Source: Tillandsia leiboldiana (lineage: Eukaryota > Streptophyta > Magnoliopsida > Poales > Bromeliaceae). From it: a DNA stretch of 64,000 nucleotides. The notes under the pieces are model-generated. The model was given only the letters and a program-made list of their open reading frames with translations. It was not told where the DNA came from and searched no databases. Position 1 is the first letter of the stretch, and every line of letters starts with the position of its first letter. This document shows positions 44,223 to 56,756 of the stretch, piece after piece. The translations under genes and the position numbers were made by a program. The stretch is from NCBI GenBank assembly GCA_029204045.2, contig CM055062.1, positions 5,068,648 through 5,132,647 of the forward strand, given 5' to 3'.

Positions 44223-45143
44223 ACGATAATTTCTTCTGCGGACTCGAATCCATGCAAGGATCTGCCCCAAATGGATCAAGGATCGGGAAGGTTGGATGGG
44301 GAAAAATTCCCTCGCTCGCAAGGACAGGGTAGGGGCGGGGATACTATTCCCCGCCTCGCGAAATTTTCGATCGCCACAAAATAATATATATACGGATAGA
44401 AGTAAAGAACCACATAAGAGCCGCAAATGCTCGCTCTCGCTCCGCCTCCACCCTCGTATAACCAGGAGTCCAAACACCAGACCCAAACAAAAGGATCCCA
44501 GTTCCGATTCCTGGCTGCACATAACATGTCGCTACATCCACTCCTTCGACGACATTCAGCCCAACACTCGGGGGCATGGTTGGCACCTGACTTGCCCAAG
44601 TCGCGGCTGCCTGTTGCACCACAGTCTCTTGGAGTATCCTAATATGTTCCTCCTACCGCTGCACTACCCCCATAAGAGTAGTTAGTTACCCTCAGAATTC
44701 TGAATCCCCACTCACCTCGGAATGCTCTGAAGCGTTCATTGACGCGTTCTACATAGACCTCGTCGGAGGTCACCTACGCTACGCCACTGATTCCTGAAAC
44801 ATGACAACACCGATCAGTTCCCTTGACCTTTAAAGTCGAACGCATTTAACGTTTAGATGCGAACTCAAATTAGGCGAAAGTTACTCGAGGGTGCTTATTC
44901 TCAACACTCGGTTTTCATCTTGTTGGCCACCCAATATGAACACTAGCTTAGTTGACAATAAACCACAACTCAGATCCACCTTCAATATCCACATAGAATT
45001 ATATTATACTCAACCCAATAAATTACCCTTTCGCCACGACACATTGGTCCTCATCGCTCACGAGCCTAGGTCCTTATGGCTTTACCCTCTTAGGGTCTCC
45101 TTGATCCGTCTAGACTATTTTTTGTTCTGATACTATCTCAATC
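44223..45143 (-). pseudogene. Gypsy leader and gag N-terminal remnant, minus strand
   Basis: Read on the minus strand, a degraded PBS (reverse complement of GTTCTGATAC at 45124-45133) follows an LTR end. It leads into a gag-like stretch (about 44230-44780) with several stops and frame changes. No intact frame, zinc knuckle or pol sequence remains. The gag call rests on position and on the similar lay-out of the gag at 49892, not on a clear domain. Confidence 0.45.
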
Positions 45144-46089
45144 TATCACGCCCTACTCCATTCCAGAGCGAAAGCCCCGCGAGCGCGTGCCCAGATTTGC
45201 AGAACGGATAGAGTTTTTCGTATCCTCCCAAGACGTCACAATCAGTACAATTCGAGATGTTCCTACTCGGAACCAAATTTATATAAAAATTGTGAAAGAA
45301 AAGTATAGAGAAAACATAAGCAACTACGCTATTACAAGCATTCATCATATATATACATTACATAACATTTTTCATTTTCTTTTTTCTTTTACAATCCAAA
45401 ATAATATTATATTTTATCCTTTTACATTCTATACCCAATGCTACACACTGACGGAGGGTACTTCTATCTAAGTCTCACATGGTAAGGTGATATCTACTAA
45501 GCTACACTCTTATCTCGCGCCACTGCGCCACTCACGGAAGGACCTGTAAAACATGGGGGTGGGAACTATAAAAATAGTTTCCAGTGGGTACGGCCACCTA
45601 AGCGAGAAGCTCAACCCATCATGTCCAAAGGAGGCAATTAAAGTATATAGTAAATAATAATCTGCAGAAATGTAAATCTATACTATATGCAATATAATCA
45701 TATGATATGCCTCATGCAAGTGCGATAATCAAATTTATGCAAGTAGGATCTACCCATCTATTTCTATTTCACTGTCTAGTTCTATTCAACCTAAGATACC
45801 GTTATCTTAGCCATATCACCCGACTCGGTCTTGAGATAATCATCAGCGAACTACCGTTGCCATCTCAGCTTTGGGTGGGATCCCTCACACATACCTAGCC
45901 ATGATATGTTATCGATAGGTAGAACGCACCACACCTTCGGCAACACTTTATTTGACAAAGAGAAAGTACCTGATAGGCGGGATCACCCACGCAAGCCTAC
46001 AGGCCCCATCGTCTAGTAGAACGGGATCCCCCGCACATCACCTATGGATAACGGTTGGTGATTCTGAAATTATTCCTCAAGAGGTCACA
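45144..46089 (-). mobile_element. Gypsy LTR, minus strand, internally shortened
   Basis: On the plus strand it starts TATCACGCCC, like the LTR terminus at 4466, and ends GAGGTCACA at 46089. Inside is the AACTATAAAAATAGTTTCCAGT and GGGTACGGCCACC block shared with other LTRs of the window. At 946 bp it is much shorter than its relatives (2.4-3.5 kb). Its outer end directly abuts the start of the next element. Confidence 0.65.
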
Positions 46090-46881
46090 TGTGATGACCC
46101 GGATATCTGCGAAGGTCTTACGGAGTGAATTGTGGCTTCTGGAGGCCTATGATGTGTGTTGGAGATGGTTGCGCGCAAATCGGACCTCAATATTGGACCC
46201 AGCGCGAAATTTAGATTAAGAATACCTATTCGGATGCCTTCGACAAATTTTAGAAGTGGAATTTGGCAAAACGGACATCGAATTTGGACTCAGCGCGCGT
46301 TAACGATGAAAATAGACTATTTACTTATATTTTTCGGAGCTCGAATGCCAAAACACGGATTTCGAGGCACATGTTACTGTTCCGGCAGCCGGAGCATCGC
46401 CCGCGGCGACAGGCAGGCGGCGGGGTACGGCAGAGCGTGGCGGAACACGACCGTGAGCAGGCGCGGGCAGGCGCGGCGCGCGGGCGGCGGGTCCACGGGC
46501 AGGCGCGTGCATCGGGAGCACCGAGGATTGGTCATGCCACGTGGCAGCACCCTATTGGTTGGACGGTGTCAAAGGAGGCGGTGGCGGCTGCGACACGTGG
46601 CCTCGTGTGATTGGCCGACAGATTCCGGAAGACCCGGCGCGTGGACCTGGCGCGTGCGCCGCGTGAACCACGTGGGGCACGTGGCACTGTTCCATTGGCG
46701 GGCGCAGGCCGCCCACGTGCGCCAGGCGCACAGAGCACAGGGCGGCGGGGTACACGTGGCATGATCTGGTGGATTCGGGCGCTACACGTGGCGTGATCCG
46801 GTGAATTCGGGCGGCTATAGTGATTTTCGGGCGCCCGAAAGTTGGGCCCGAATCCGACAACGCACTATTTGGATTTTTGAG

Positions 46882-46890
46882 TATAAATAG
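46882..46890 (+). promoter_or_regulatory. TATA box of the gypsy LTR
   Basis: TATAAATAG lies about 40 bp after the GGGCGCCC palindrome. The minus-strand solo LTRs show the same order in reverse (CTATTTATAG at about 52317). Confidence 0.7.
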
Positions 46891-48510
46891 GCCATTGTGG
46901 ATTCGGTTTTAAGGCTTTTTAGATCCGATTTTCAAGCCATTTTCGACACAGAGCTTCTACCTTAAGTCTTCTACACTTTTTGGGGTTTTGAAGGATTTGT
47001 GGAGATCGCTTTATATTTTTCCTCCCCGATCTTGCGAGCTTTGACGCTGTTTCGATACCAATCATTTCCGTCGACTTTTCGTCCGAGGACTCCCCTGAGC
47101 TGTATTCTGGGAATTTTTAGCCGATTTTGAGGCAACATTTTCATGACAGGTAGGCCTACGATCTTGATATTCAACGCTCTGCTTTGTTTTGAGTTTTTAT
47201 GGGAGTACGTGCAGCATCTTTAGACCCCCTTTTTCTATGATACTTTTCTGGACAGAGCTAAAGTAATTATGCAATTTCCCGGCCTACGCGTGGCGGATTT
47301 TGGTGTTTAAAGGCTCGATCTCTATCTACACTTCCCGAGGATCGCAACCGTAATTTTCTTGGAATTTTTGGAGGACATCCCGTAGGTGATACTTTACTGT
47401 TTTATGGACAGATGTGCGATGAGATTACTGTTTTGAGTGATTTGACCTTACCGTAGTCTTTGGCTCATATCTCGATGACCGGGAGGACTTTTCTGATGAT
47501 TTTTGGTGCATTGGAATCATGGGAATCTGAGGATCATACACGTTAAGTTTCAGCTCTTTTGGACTCTGGACCGATACGCGCAACCAGGTGGGTTGGATTT
47601 TCCTCCAAGTCTGCGAACTTTCTCCTAATTCTAGTGGTGTAGCTTTGAGCTTACTAGAATGGATGTTATTGTTGATATAGTGTGATAGAGTTATGAGATT
47701 TGATTAGCACCCGACATATACTTGCATGTATTTAACCAGACTGTCAGAATATTTTCACATGGGCTAGGTTCTTGTATGTTCTAGTTCCCACCCCTTGCAT
47801 TCCTTTTCGCTGTACATAGAGCTTTTCCTCGCCCGGGTAGTGGGCCGAGTAGTCGGGATAGTGTGGGATGCATGTTACACTCGTGCCCGGGGGCCGAGTT
47901 GAGTCTGGTAGTTGTGGCTTGTTGTGTGCCTGTGTTGGGAACCGTTTGGGTAAACTGGGTCCCGTGTCATCGGGTATTAATATTCTCTGTCTTGTTGCCG
48001 CCACCTAGGTCGTGGCCATGGTGTGCATGTGATATCAGGACCTTGAACCCAGAATGTTTTTGGGCACTCATGATTTTAGTAAAAAGTGTTTTTCCTTCCA
48101 AATTCGAGGGGTCGCCGGAGTCTGTTCTTGTTTGATAGGGCAAAGGCACTAGCCCTTCGGGGTTTAGAAAATAAACCTGTTTTAAACAGATTTTCAGAAG
48201 AACTAAAATCTATAAAAGTGGTTTTCTCAAAATAAGACGGTTTTCTAAATAGTGAGCTATTTCATCCTCACCCCGAGAGGGTTTGAGTGGAAATAGTTTT
48301 CAGCAATAAAGATCACCTTTTCTTACAAACTACCTCACCGTGAGGGTGAGTGATCAGGGTTCTAAGGGCTGTTTTTCCCTCGGGTCGAGAACAACGGAAG
48401 GCTACGCCTATAGCCTGTTCTTGTTTGATTGGGGTTGTAGGTATTAGTCTTTCGGGGTTCTCGGGGCCTTCATTGGTGTGGTTGTGGGTCTTATTGGATC
48501 GTGTAGGATT

Positions 48511-48682
48511 CCTGTTTTGGGAGCCGTTTGGGTTGACGGTGATCCCGGCTGTTGAGTCTTTCTCAGCCAGTTTCTTTTAGTGGATTGAGTTGGAGTCCTG
48601 TTTTGGGAGCCGTTTGGGTTGACGGTGATCCCGGTTGTGGAGTATCTCCAGCCAGTGGGTTAGTGTTGTGAGTTGGACATTG
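48511..48682 (+). repeat. 86-bp tandem duplication inside the gypsy LTR
   Basis: CCTGTTTTGGGAGCCGTTTG starts at 48511 and again at 48597, followed in both by GGTTGACGGTGATCCCGG. The phrase CTGTTCTTGTTTGAT also occurs twice in this LTR (48121 and 48416). Confidence 0.85.
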
Positions 48683-49605
48683 TCGATCCGCTTGATCGTG
48701 GATTTGGATTATAGCCTGCAGATGCCGCTTATTGAGCCAGATGAGACACTCTTTTTCCTCGGTGGGGTCGCGCCCCTCGAGAGCCGCTCCTGATGCGATG
48801 ATGATGATGCGCCTGATGAGACTGGTTGATGATGATGCGCCTGATGAGGGTGCTTTGCGTGATATTGTGATAGTCCGATTGGACACCCTAGTTGGTACAC
48901 TAGGGGCCCTAGTTGATACACTAGGGGGCGCAGGCTGGACTGGACCAGATTTGGCAGTCAGAGAGATTAGGTTGATGTGAGCACCTCGTGAGCGAGTGGA
49001 TGCATAACATGTTCATAGTTGAGTGTTATTCCTTTGAGCATGGTAGCTAGGGGCATGTTAGCTATAGATTTCTTTCCAGCTGAGCTATTCTTATTTACAG
49101 CATTAATTTCCTATTATCTTATGCCTTTAGTAGACTTAGTGGGCAGACCGTAGAGTTGGAGACGTTACCCACTGAGAACTACGTAACGGTGTAGTTCTCA
49201 CACCCGCTGTGGTGACAGGTATTTCTGAGGTAGCTGTTCCGGCTTCAGTTCGAGCGAAGGCAGCAGATCGAGGTAAGGGCATGGCCGAATAGTTCCTTAC
49301 CAGCTTATTTGAGAGTCAGAGGTAGATGTACCATGTATATGAGATTTTATTTTGTACTGGACAGTCTGAGAGATTTATTGTATCATGTTCATAGTGGGAG
49401 ATGACTATGTATTTTGGATTATGTATTTCAGATGTTCAGTTTATGATTCCGTAGCTACTTATTTTTATTCAGCTCTGATACATATTTAGCTATAGATCTG
49501 ACCTGCAGGGTAGACGCTTCGCCTATGCGGGGTTTTCCGTATAGGTGGCGGATCTGTTGGCGAGCCCAAGTCGTAGTTTCGACGCCGGGGCGTAACAAAT
49601 TATTT

Positions 49606-49618
49606 TGGTATCAGAGCC
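49606..49618 (+). other. Primer binding site of the second gypsy element
   Basis: TGGTATCAGAGCC lies eight bases after the LTR end. tRNA-iMet type. Confidence 0.9.
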
Positions 49619-49891
49619 TAGGTTGTAGGTCATTGAGGACTTAGAAACCCTAGGCTTGTGGTTGGACAATAGGATGACTGTCGTGAGAGACGTGACTTTA
49701 GCGAGAGTCCTGATTGAGTCGTGACTCCCCCAGAGGATTGGGTTGAGAGATTTTGCATGTTATTTCTCTAAAGTGGTTATGTTGGCTGCAGACAGCATAA
49801 TACTTTAGAATGGGTAACATGTTTAGACTTTCGCTTGATTGGGTCGAGAGGTTTTTGGTGTCCAGACGTTTGTTTTGTGTAGTGGACCGCG

Positions 49892-50213
49892 ATCCCTCCG
49901 AGACGTCGTGTAGTGACGAGGGCACATCCTGTATTAGATAAGGAGCCCGAGCAGACAGAACAGAGTGAGGTCCGGGAGTTACGGGCCCAGTTAGCACAGA
50001 TGTCTGAGGTGATACGACGCCAGGAGGAGATGGCCAGGCGCCAGGAGGAGAATATGGAGCGCATGATGTGCATGCTTGAGCAGAGAGCATCCCCTACAGC
50101 ACCGCCAGTTGTACCTCCTGTCGCGACATCATCGACTTCGACCCTGATTGCACCAATGACGGTGCAGGAGCAGGGAGAGCTTACGGATCGTTTGACTTAC
50201 TTCAGTCAGTTCC
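49892..50213 (+). pseudogene. gag: Gypsy gag, N-terminal part
   Basis: The reading frame opens with IPPRRRVVTRA at 49892, where related elements have a Met, so the usual start codon appears lost (ATC). The next Met is at 49913. A Glu/Gln/Arg-rich coiled coil (about residues 20-65 from 49892) and a Pro/Thr/Ser-rich linker follow. The frame reaches FSQF before the solo LTR insertion at 50214 (target duplication GTTCC). It continues at 52732. Confidence 0.82.
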
Positions 50214-52726
50214 TGTCATGCTCCGGCGTCGAAACTGCGACCCGGGCTTGCCAACAGATCCGCCGCCCATACGGGAAGCCCCGTATAGACGAAGCGACTA
50301 ACCTGCAAAAGATCAACTACACTATACAGATATCAGAGCTGAAAAGTAAACTACTGAAATAAATATATACAACTCCTCAAATAGTACATGCCAGGTCCTC
50401 ACAATACAAAAGTCTCTCCAAAACTAAAACTCTTAAAAGTAAAATGTACATGATACAAACCAAAAATCACTGACAGTACTAATACATCACCAAAAGGGTA
50501 CATCTACTCTCACTGAAAGAAGACTGGTAGGGATCTAGCTCGCGACTTCCTTACCTCGATCAGCAGTATCAGCAGGAACTGGTGTAGAGGTCCCTGGGGA
50601 AAAATCACCACAGCGGGTGTGAGAACTACATCCCACAGTAGTTCTCAGTGGGTACCACCAACAAGCCCGACGGTCTGCCCACTAAGTCTACTAGAGGCAT
50701 AAAATAACAAATGTAATACTGAAAGGAAAAGGACTGGAAAATAACTCTACAGCTATTATGCCTCTATCTAAATGCTCAAGGAGTGATACAGATGGAAACA
50801 TGATGCATCTACTATCTCTCAAATACAATCACCCAATCTACACTGACTGCCACATAGGGTCCAGTCAAACCTGCGCCTACCTACTGCCGTTACATCCAAG
50901 GAGGACCGGACTTACGTAGGGCGTCCGTGACTGCCAAAACTGGCCCAGCTAGAGGGACTGCGTCGACAAGTCACGATAGCAAGTAACAGGCCCAGCTCCG
51001 GAGTGGCACTCGAGGGGCACGACCCCACCGAGGAAAGTATCCGCGCATCTCTGTCGAGCTCAATGCAGCTCATTCAGGCTATAGTCTAAATCCACGATCA
51101 ACAAGATCGACAGTAACCAACAATACCAACTCTCACTCACAGGCTGGAAAACCACACAGCCGGGACTCACCGTCGACTCAGACGGCTCCCAGAACAAAAT
51201 ACTGATCTAAACACAGCTACCAGACTCCACTCGGCCCCCAGACGCGAGTGTAACATGCATCCCACAACAACCCGACTACTCGGCCCACTACCCGGGCGAG
51301 GAAACTCTAAGTCCACGTGAAAGAATGAATATAAGTGTGGGAGTGTCTAAAGCATAAATAAACTAGCCCAAGTTGGAGTTTTCTACTAGTCTGGTTGACA
51401 TGCATCATATGACAGGGTGCTAGGTCAAGTTCCAACAATAGCAGTTTACTAACATAATTAGGAAGCAATAATCAAATACAATCATAATAACAACATAAAG
51501 GGATCACCATCTCCTTTTCTGACATGCATCCTAACCACATCTCGCCATCATGCATGAGTATAATCAAATAGAGTTAATGAACCGCCCACCGGTTTTGAAG
51601 ATGAAGCAACCTACCTGGAAGTGCAAATCGATCCAAAGTCCAAAAAGGCTGAAACTGAACGGGGACAATCTTCATATTCCCACGATTCCAACGGGCCCAA
51701 AAACACCCAAAACCTCCTCCTGGTACAAAGATATGGTCCAAACATTGCAATTAACACAAAATTTCCAAGTTTACAAACTGCTGAAAAATCAGTCCTAAAG
51801 ATGCGCAAATACCACCTGTGAGATAAACTCCAAAAATTCCAATAAAAATATGACGGCGATCCTCGCAAAGCGTAGATGTCGACTGAGTTCTCAAAAGTTG
51901 AAATCCGATAACTGAGCGCGGAGATAAAAATTCGACAAGGCTCTGCTGTCCAAGAAAAACCACCAGCAAAATAGGGGCTTGAAAATGTACCAGGAACCCC
52001 AATAAAAGCTCAAATATGGGAGGAGTGGAAAAAACAAAAATCGTAGATTTACCTCTCGTGAATCCGACGCCATGAAAATCATCCAAAAATTCCATTGGAG
52101 TAGCTATGTGGACCTCGTGGACCGAAACACGACGGAAACGGGCCACCGAAGAAAGAACGTCGCACTGCGCTAACTCGCTGAAGACATTGATGCCGCGGCC
52201 TCCAAAATATCCAAGCCTCCTTCACAAGATGCAGAACAAGATGATCAACAAGGTTTCTTGAGGGCTCAGTCGCAAAAGGGCTCGGGAAAAAGGTCCAAAG
52301 GCTCAAGAAAGGGGGCTATTTATAGCCCAAGCCAACCAAAAGGAGGTCTCGGATTCGGGCGCAAGAATCGGGCGCCCGAATCCGGCCCGGCCCACACACT
52401 GTGCGCGCCCAAAATGCTCACAGAGCGACACGTGTCCCGCCCGCGCCCCGCGCGCCCGCCAATCGCGGCGCGCCGTGTGGCCGCCCGGTCCACGGCGGCA
52501 ACCGTGGGCCGCGGTTCACGGCGGGCCGCCCGGGTCACTGCGCCCGCCAATGAGCGGGCGACACGTGGCCTGGCGCGGTCCACCGTGCGCCGCGCCCGGC
52601 ACGGAACGCGCGCTTAGTCCATTTTTGGCATCCGTTTGACGCAGAACGGGCTCGATACACCAATAATAGGTGTTTTCTCACCGCCGACCACGCAGACAGG
52701 TCGTACGAAAAAACCGGGACACCACA
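50214..52726 (-). mobile_element. Gypsy solo LTR inserted in gag, minus strand
   Basis: 2513 bp, with perfect target duplication GTTCC at 50209-50213 and 52727-52731. On the plus strand it starts TGTCATGCTCCGGCGTCG and ends GGGACACCACA. A reverse TATA (CTATTTATAG) lies near 52317 and a TCGGGCGCCCGA palindrome near 52367. Its layout matches 46090-49597 reversed, so it is the same LTR superfamily. It has no internal domain. Confidence 0.92.
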
Positions 52727-52731
52727 GTTCC

Positions 52732-53670
52732 ATCCCCCGCAGTTTTCAGGGCAGAGCCTGGAACCTTGGGAGACCGAAAACTAGATTGCGGCAATGGAAA
52801 AGCTGTTTGAGAACTTGTTCATCCTGGAGAAATATCAAGTGCATTTGGCTATGGACTTTCTGGAGAAGGACGCCGAGACTTGGTGGAGTCGAGTTCGTCC
52901 TGTTGGACCGCCTGGAGTTCAGTTGATGACCTGGAGCGAGTTTCATGCTTTGCTACTCGGGACCTTCTTTCCCGACAGTGCGAAGCAGAAACTGGAAGGA
53001 GAGTTGAGACGCATACAACAAAGGGATCGGCCACTTCAGGAGTATGTTCGCAATTTCACACGATTGCTGAACAGTGTACCCCATGTAGCACGGGATGAGG
53101 CCCAGCGGATTGATCTTTTTGAGAGAGGACTGCATCAGGATATTTATCAATTTGTTCACTCCCGGCGATTGCCGACTCTGGATGCAGCGATTGAGCACGC
53201 TCGGTGGATTGATTGAGGATTAGTTGCTATGAGTGAGAGAGACAGAGCGCCAGGGACCAGCTCCGGAGAGAAGCGTCTAGCTCCGCCTGATTTGGGACAG
53301 TCTAGCAGATCGAGACCTCCGAGGCCACCACGATTTCAGTCTCAAGGTCGTGGGTCTCAGAGGAGACGGAGATCAGGAGGTTTTCGACCGCCGAGGCAGC
53401 AGCAGCACCAGGACCGGTGTGTCATCTGCGATGGGCCCCACTCACCATCGCAGTGTGACCACAGACGGGAGCGGTGTTTTTTTTGCGGGCAGACAGGACA
53501 TTTCTAGGTAGCGTGCCCCCATGTAGTGCTCACAGGTTTACCGCTAGCGACGACACCACCTTTACCTATTCAAGAGGCGGAAGCTCCTTCGATTTACCGA
53601 CAGGCGGATAGGGCCACGACATCGAGGCAGATAGAGCAACGACCATCAGCATCGAGCGGATGAGATGGCG
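52732..53670 (+). pseudogene. gag: Gypsy gag, C-terminal part with zinc knuckle
   Basis: After the solo LTR the gag continues. Past a stop near 52782 it shows the Retrotrans_gag domain (MEKLFENLFILEKYQVHLAM, EKDAETWWSRV, FFPDSAKQKLEGEL, 52794-53216), a stop at 53214-53216, then an Arg/Pro-rich linker and a zinc-binding region with CVICDGPHSPSQC and CFFCGQTGHF (about 53419-53504). A stop replaces the next residue of the knuckle. Capsid and RNA-binding functions are expected from the family. This copy is dead. Confidence 0.85.
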
Positions 53671-53854
53671 CAGCTCGATTGGAGGGCGCTAATTGGACCA
53701 AGTCTTATCAGGTATGATCTTCGTTACAGACATCTGAGCTAGAGCATGTTTGATATCGACGCCTCTAATGCATGTACTGGTAGAGCATCTTGCATCCTTG
53801 CATGACTTAGAGATAGGGTGGTTACTACATGCACTAGAGGTGCCGGTCCGTGGG
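53671..53854 (+). pseudogene. Gypsy protease-region fragment
   Basis: A short stretch between the gag end and the second solo LTR. A motif like LDSGAS is not legible. The sequence around 53740-53850 (FDIDASNACTGRASCILA-like reading) may be the decayed protease region. Weak call, based on position. Confidence 0.4.
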
Positions 53855-56756
53855 TGTCACGCCCCGGGGTCGAAACTGCGAGCCGGGCTCGCCAACAGAT
53901 CCGCCGCCTATACAAACCCCGCATAGGCGAAGCGTCCAACCTGCAATAAAAGGGACTACAGCTAACAGATATCAGAGCTATAAAAATAAAACTGCTGTAA
54001 AACTATAAACCAACCATCTGTACAACTGGAAATAATGATACAAAATTCATCTCCCATAAGTGATAATCATACAATATCCTCAAATACAATAACCTGAAAC
54101 TCAACAGGGAGGTAAACCGAAATAATACATCAGTGTACAGGCTCCCAGTACAAGTCAGATCCTCACAATACAATGATCTCTCAAAAGTGGAAATAAAATA
54201 ATCTACTGACTGCACTATAAATATCCACAGTAGGGGTACCGCTACTCTCCACAAACGGGTAGGGATCTAGCTTGCGACTCCCTCGCCTCGATCAGCAACA
54301 GCAGAATCAGCAACACCCGCTAGGACTCTGCAAAACAAAGGAGAGGAAAGAAAAAAGAGGGGGAAAACTCCCAACGGGTGTGAGAACTACACCAAAAAAG
54401 GAGTTCTCAGTGGGTACCGCCACCAGGCCCGACGATCTGCCCACTAAGTCTACTAGAGGCATAAGATAACCAAGCAGTAAAAACTGAACAATAAAGCTGG
54501 AGATACTCTACAGCTACCGTGCCTCTATCTAAATGCTCAAATAGGGAAAACCAAAGAAAAGTATGCAACCACTCGCACACGAGGTGCCCAATCGACCCAA
54601 TCGAGCTGACTGCCACATCTGGTCCAGTCAAGCCTGCGCCTCCCTAGTGTATCACGTATGGTGTCCAATCGGACTAACTCGCTATCGAAAAGCGGCCCAT
54701 GCAGGCTATAGTCGAAATCCACGCTCTCTCTCAGAACGGATAGACTCAAGACCCTCAACACTCGCACAACGGTCGAAACACTCACAACGACCCCGGGACC
54801 ACCGTCAACCCCAAACGGTTCCCAACAACACTAGCACTGGTCTAAACACAGCTACTAGACTCCACTCAGCCCCCAGGCACGAGTGCAACAAAGGAAGTAC
54901 CTGCCTGAATAAACCCAATCTAACTACCAGTAAACACCGGTACTGCCTGATGTGCCTGCCATATCGGGTATGCTGGCCAACGCATAACACCGATGGGAAG
55001 AATGAGTCTCAAGGACTCAAAGCCTGCCTATCGCACACTCCGGAGTGGCACTCGAGGGGAGCGAAGCACACGAGTAAAGTATCTCAGTAACAAGTATCAT
55101 AAGTATCATAATATAGCAGGACTGGATCACGACTCTGATCAAAGTGGAAAAAACCTATCCACTAAAGAAAACCCCCGATCCTCAATCAGATGCAATAGTA
55201 CTCAATAAGTGGGAAACTCCGTCCACTGGAGAAATCTGACACCCAATCTGATGCATAAGTAAATATCCGGTCAACCGCCTAGTATTCGTGGTTGCCGTAA
55301 TGCCCCACAATCCATAAATCCATAACCGACCTCCGGTCAACCGCCCAATATTCGCGGTTGCCGCACTATCCTGCCATCCACAATCAAGTACAACCGACAC
55401 TCGGCCAACCGCCCAATATCCGCGGTCGCCGCAATACCCACAATCCACAATCAAATCCAACTTGTCCTAGACTCGAAGTCTTGACTACACTATCCCAAAC
55501 CCCTGCTCGAACCCGAGCAACAAGAATCACCTGACTAACGAAAAGGAGAAAAGAAGCAAGCATGGTTTCTCCTAAGTCAAGTTCCAACATGATAGTGTAG
55601 CAGTAAAAGATGACCTATCTAGATGTCCATACAAGCATGCAAATGTCCTCAAGTAACATAAAAGGGAGTAAAACAGATAGTAGCACCACATGCCAAATCC
55701 ACTAATCCGCTACACCCGTCCATAATCCGTGGTCCATCATAAATCATCAGAATGATACCCGCACATAGATATAGCATCCTACCCCATCGAATAATCATAT
55801 CATAAAAGACTATGTGCGACATGGCATGCTAAAAGATCACTACTATAGTATGTCAATCTACATGATCTAGGCCATTCCTCAAGCTTACATCTCGATACTA
55901 GAGATTATACATTTAATCATGCATGCTAACAATCACATAGGGCAAATTCCCTTAGGTAAGCTTTTACTATTCATCCTCATGAATATCCAAATCTTGCAAG
56001 TTCTCAATAATATCTAACATGAATGTTAATCTTGCAATTCCCTTATACAATCATCATTACTAAGCCGATCCGTCCACCCGCCTTGCGCCTCGTGACCCAC
56101 CGCGGACGCTGACGTATGGCGCGCCCACGCGCGGGAACCGTGCGTCAACGCCTGCCTGCTAGCCCACGTGCGCGCTGCGCCCGCCGCCTGCGCCCCCTAC
56201 CATGCACGCATCCCGAGGCGCTCCCCGCGCACCCCCGTGGACCGCGACCACCACACCAACCAACCTGCTGCCGCCACCTGTCAACTGCGAGCCAACGGGG
56301 AGACGACACATGGCACGCCGCCCCCGCGCACCGCGCTCGCCCGCGCGCCTGCCGGGCCCGCGTTCTTCGGCCCGGCCCACTGCGCCGCACCTACTTCTCT
56401 GCCACGTGGCGTACGGCGCCAACGGGAAGCCACCACCAGGCACCACCTTGGTCCACTGTGCACCCGAAAACACTAGAAATCTTTCGGGTGTCCGTTTTCG
56501 GGCGTCCGGACTCAGAAAAATACAACCAAGTAGTCAATTTCCATCGTTTTTCCGCGCTGAATCCAAGTCTAATGTCCGTTTCATGCGGAACCACTTTTAA
56601 AATTTGATGGGGGCATCCGAATACACTCGGGATCCATTCAACCCACTGAGTCCACACTTGTCTCCAATTTGCACACAAACACCGCCGACACACCACATAG
56701 GCCTCCAGAAGCTGCTGATCCGCAGTAATCCTATTGCGGGGATTCAGGTCCTCACA
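53855..56756 (-). mobile_element. Gypsy solo LTR inserted in the protease region, minus strand
   Basis: 2902 bp. On the plus strand it starts TGTCACGCCCCGGGGTCG and ends CAGGTCCTCACA. Target sites GTGGG (53850-53854) and GTAGG (56757-56761) match at four of five bases. It shares the GAGAACTAC...GTTCTCAGTGGGTACC block and the CTACTAGAGGCATAAGATAAC block with the other LTRs. It includes four short repeats around CAACCGCCNAATATTCG (55265-55430). GC-rich part at 56090-56420. Confidence 0.88.
55265..55455. repeat. Short tandem repeats in the solo LTR
   Basis: About 60-bp units containing TCAACCGCCCAATATTCGCG and GGTTGCCGCA repeat three times (55265, 55336, 55402). This is a minisatellite within the LTR. 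Confidence 0.75.

Larger units (their letters stand above)
46090..49597 (+). repeat. 5' LTR of the second gypsy element (3.5 kb)
   Basis: It starts TGTGATGACCCGGATATCTG and ends GGGGCGTAACA. A GC-rich part (46380-46850) ends in a TTTCGGGCGCCCGAAA palindrome (about 46825), followed by a TATA box at 46882-46890 (TATAAATAG), so U3/R lies near 46910. The downstream part holds an 86-bp tandem duplication (48511-48680) and GATGATGATGCGCCTGATGA repeats (about 48795-48846). The start is matched by the sequence after the polypurine tract at 58153. Confidence 0.9.

Noticed and set aside
46156..46764. 202-residue frame and its opposites in GC-rich DNA
   Set aside because: It lies in the U3 part of a gypsy LTR upstream of the TATA box. 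GC-rich DNA lacks stop codons in several frames on both strands, which explains the overlaps.
52258..52617. 119-residue Arg/Ala-rich frame
   Set aside because: It is the GC-rich part of an antisense solo LTR, equivalent to 46375-46800. No gene.
56116..56607. 163-residue frame and overlapping frames on both strands
   Set aside because: It is GC-rich LTR sequence again. Three or more long overlapping frames on both strands argue against any of them.
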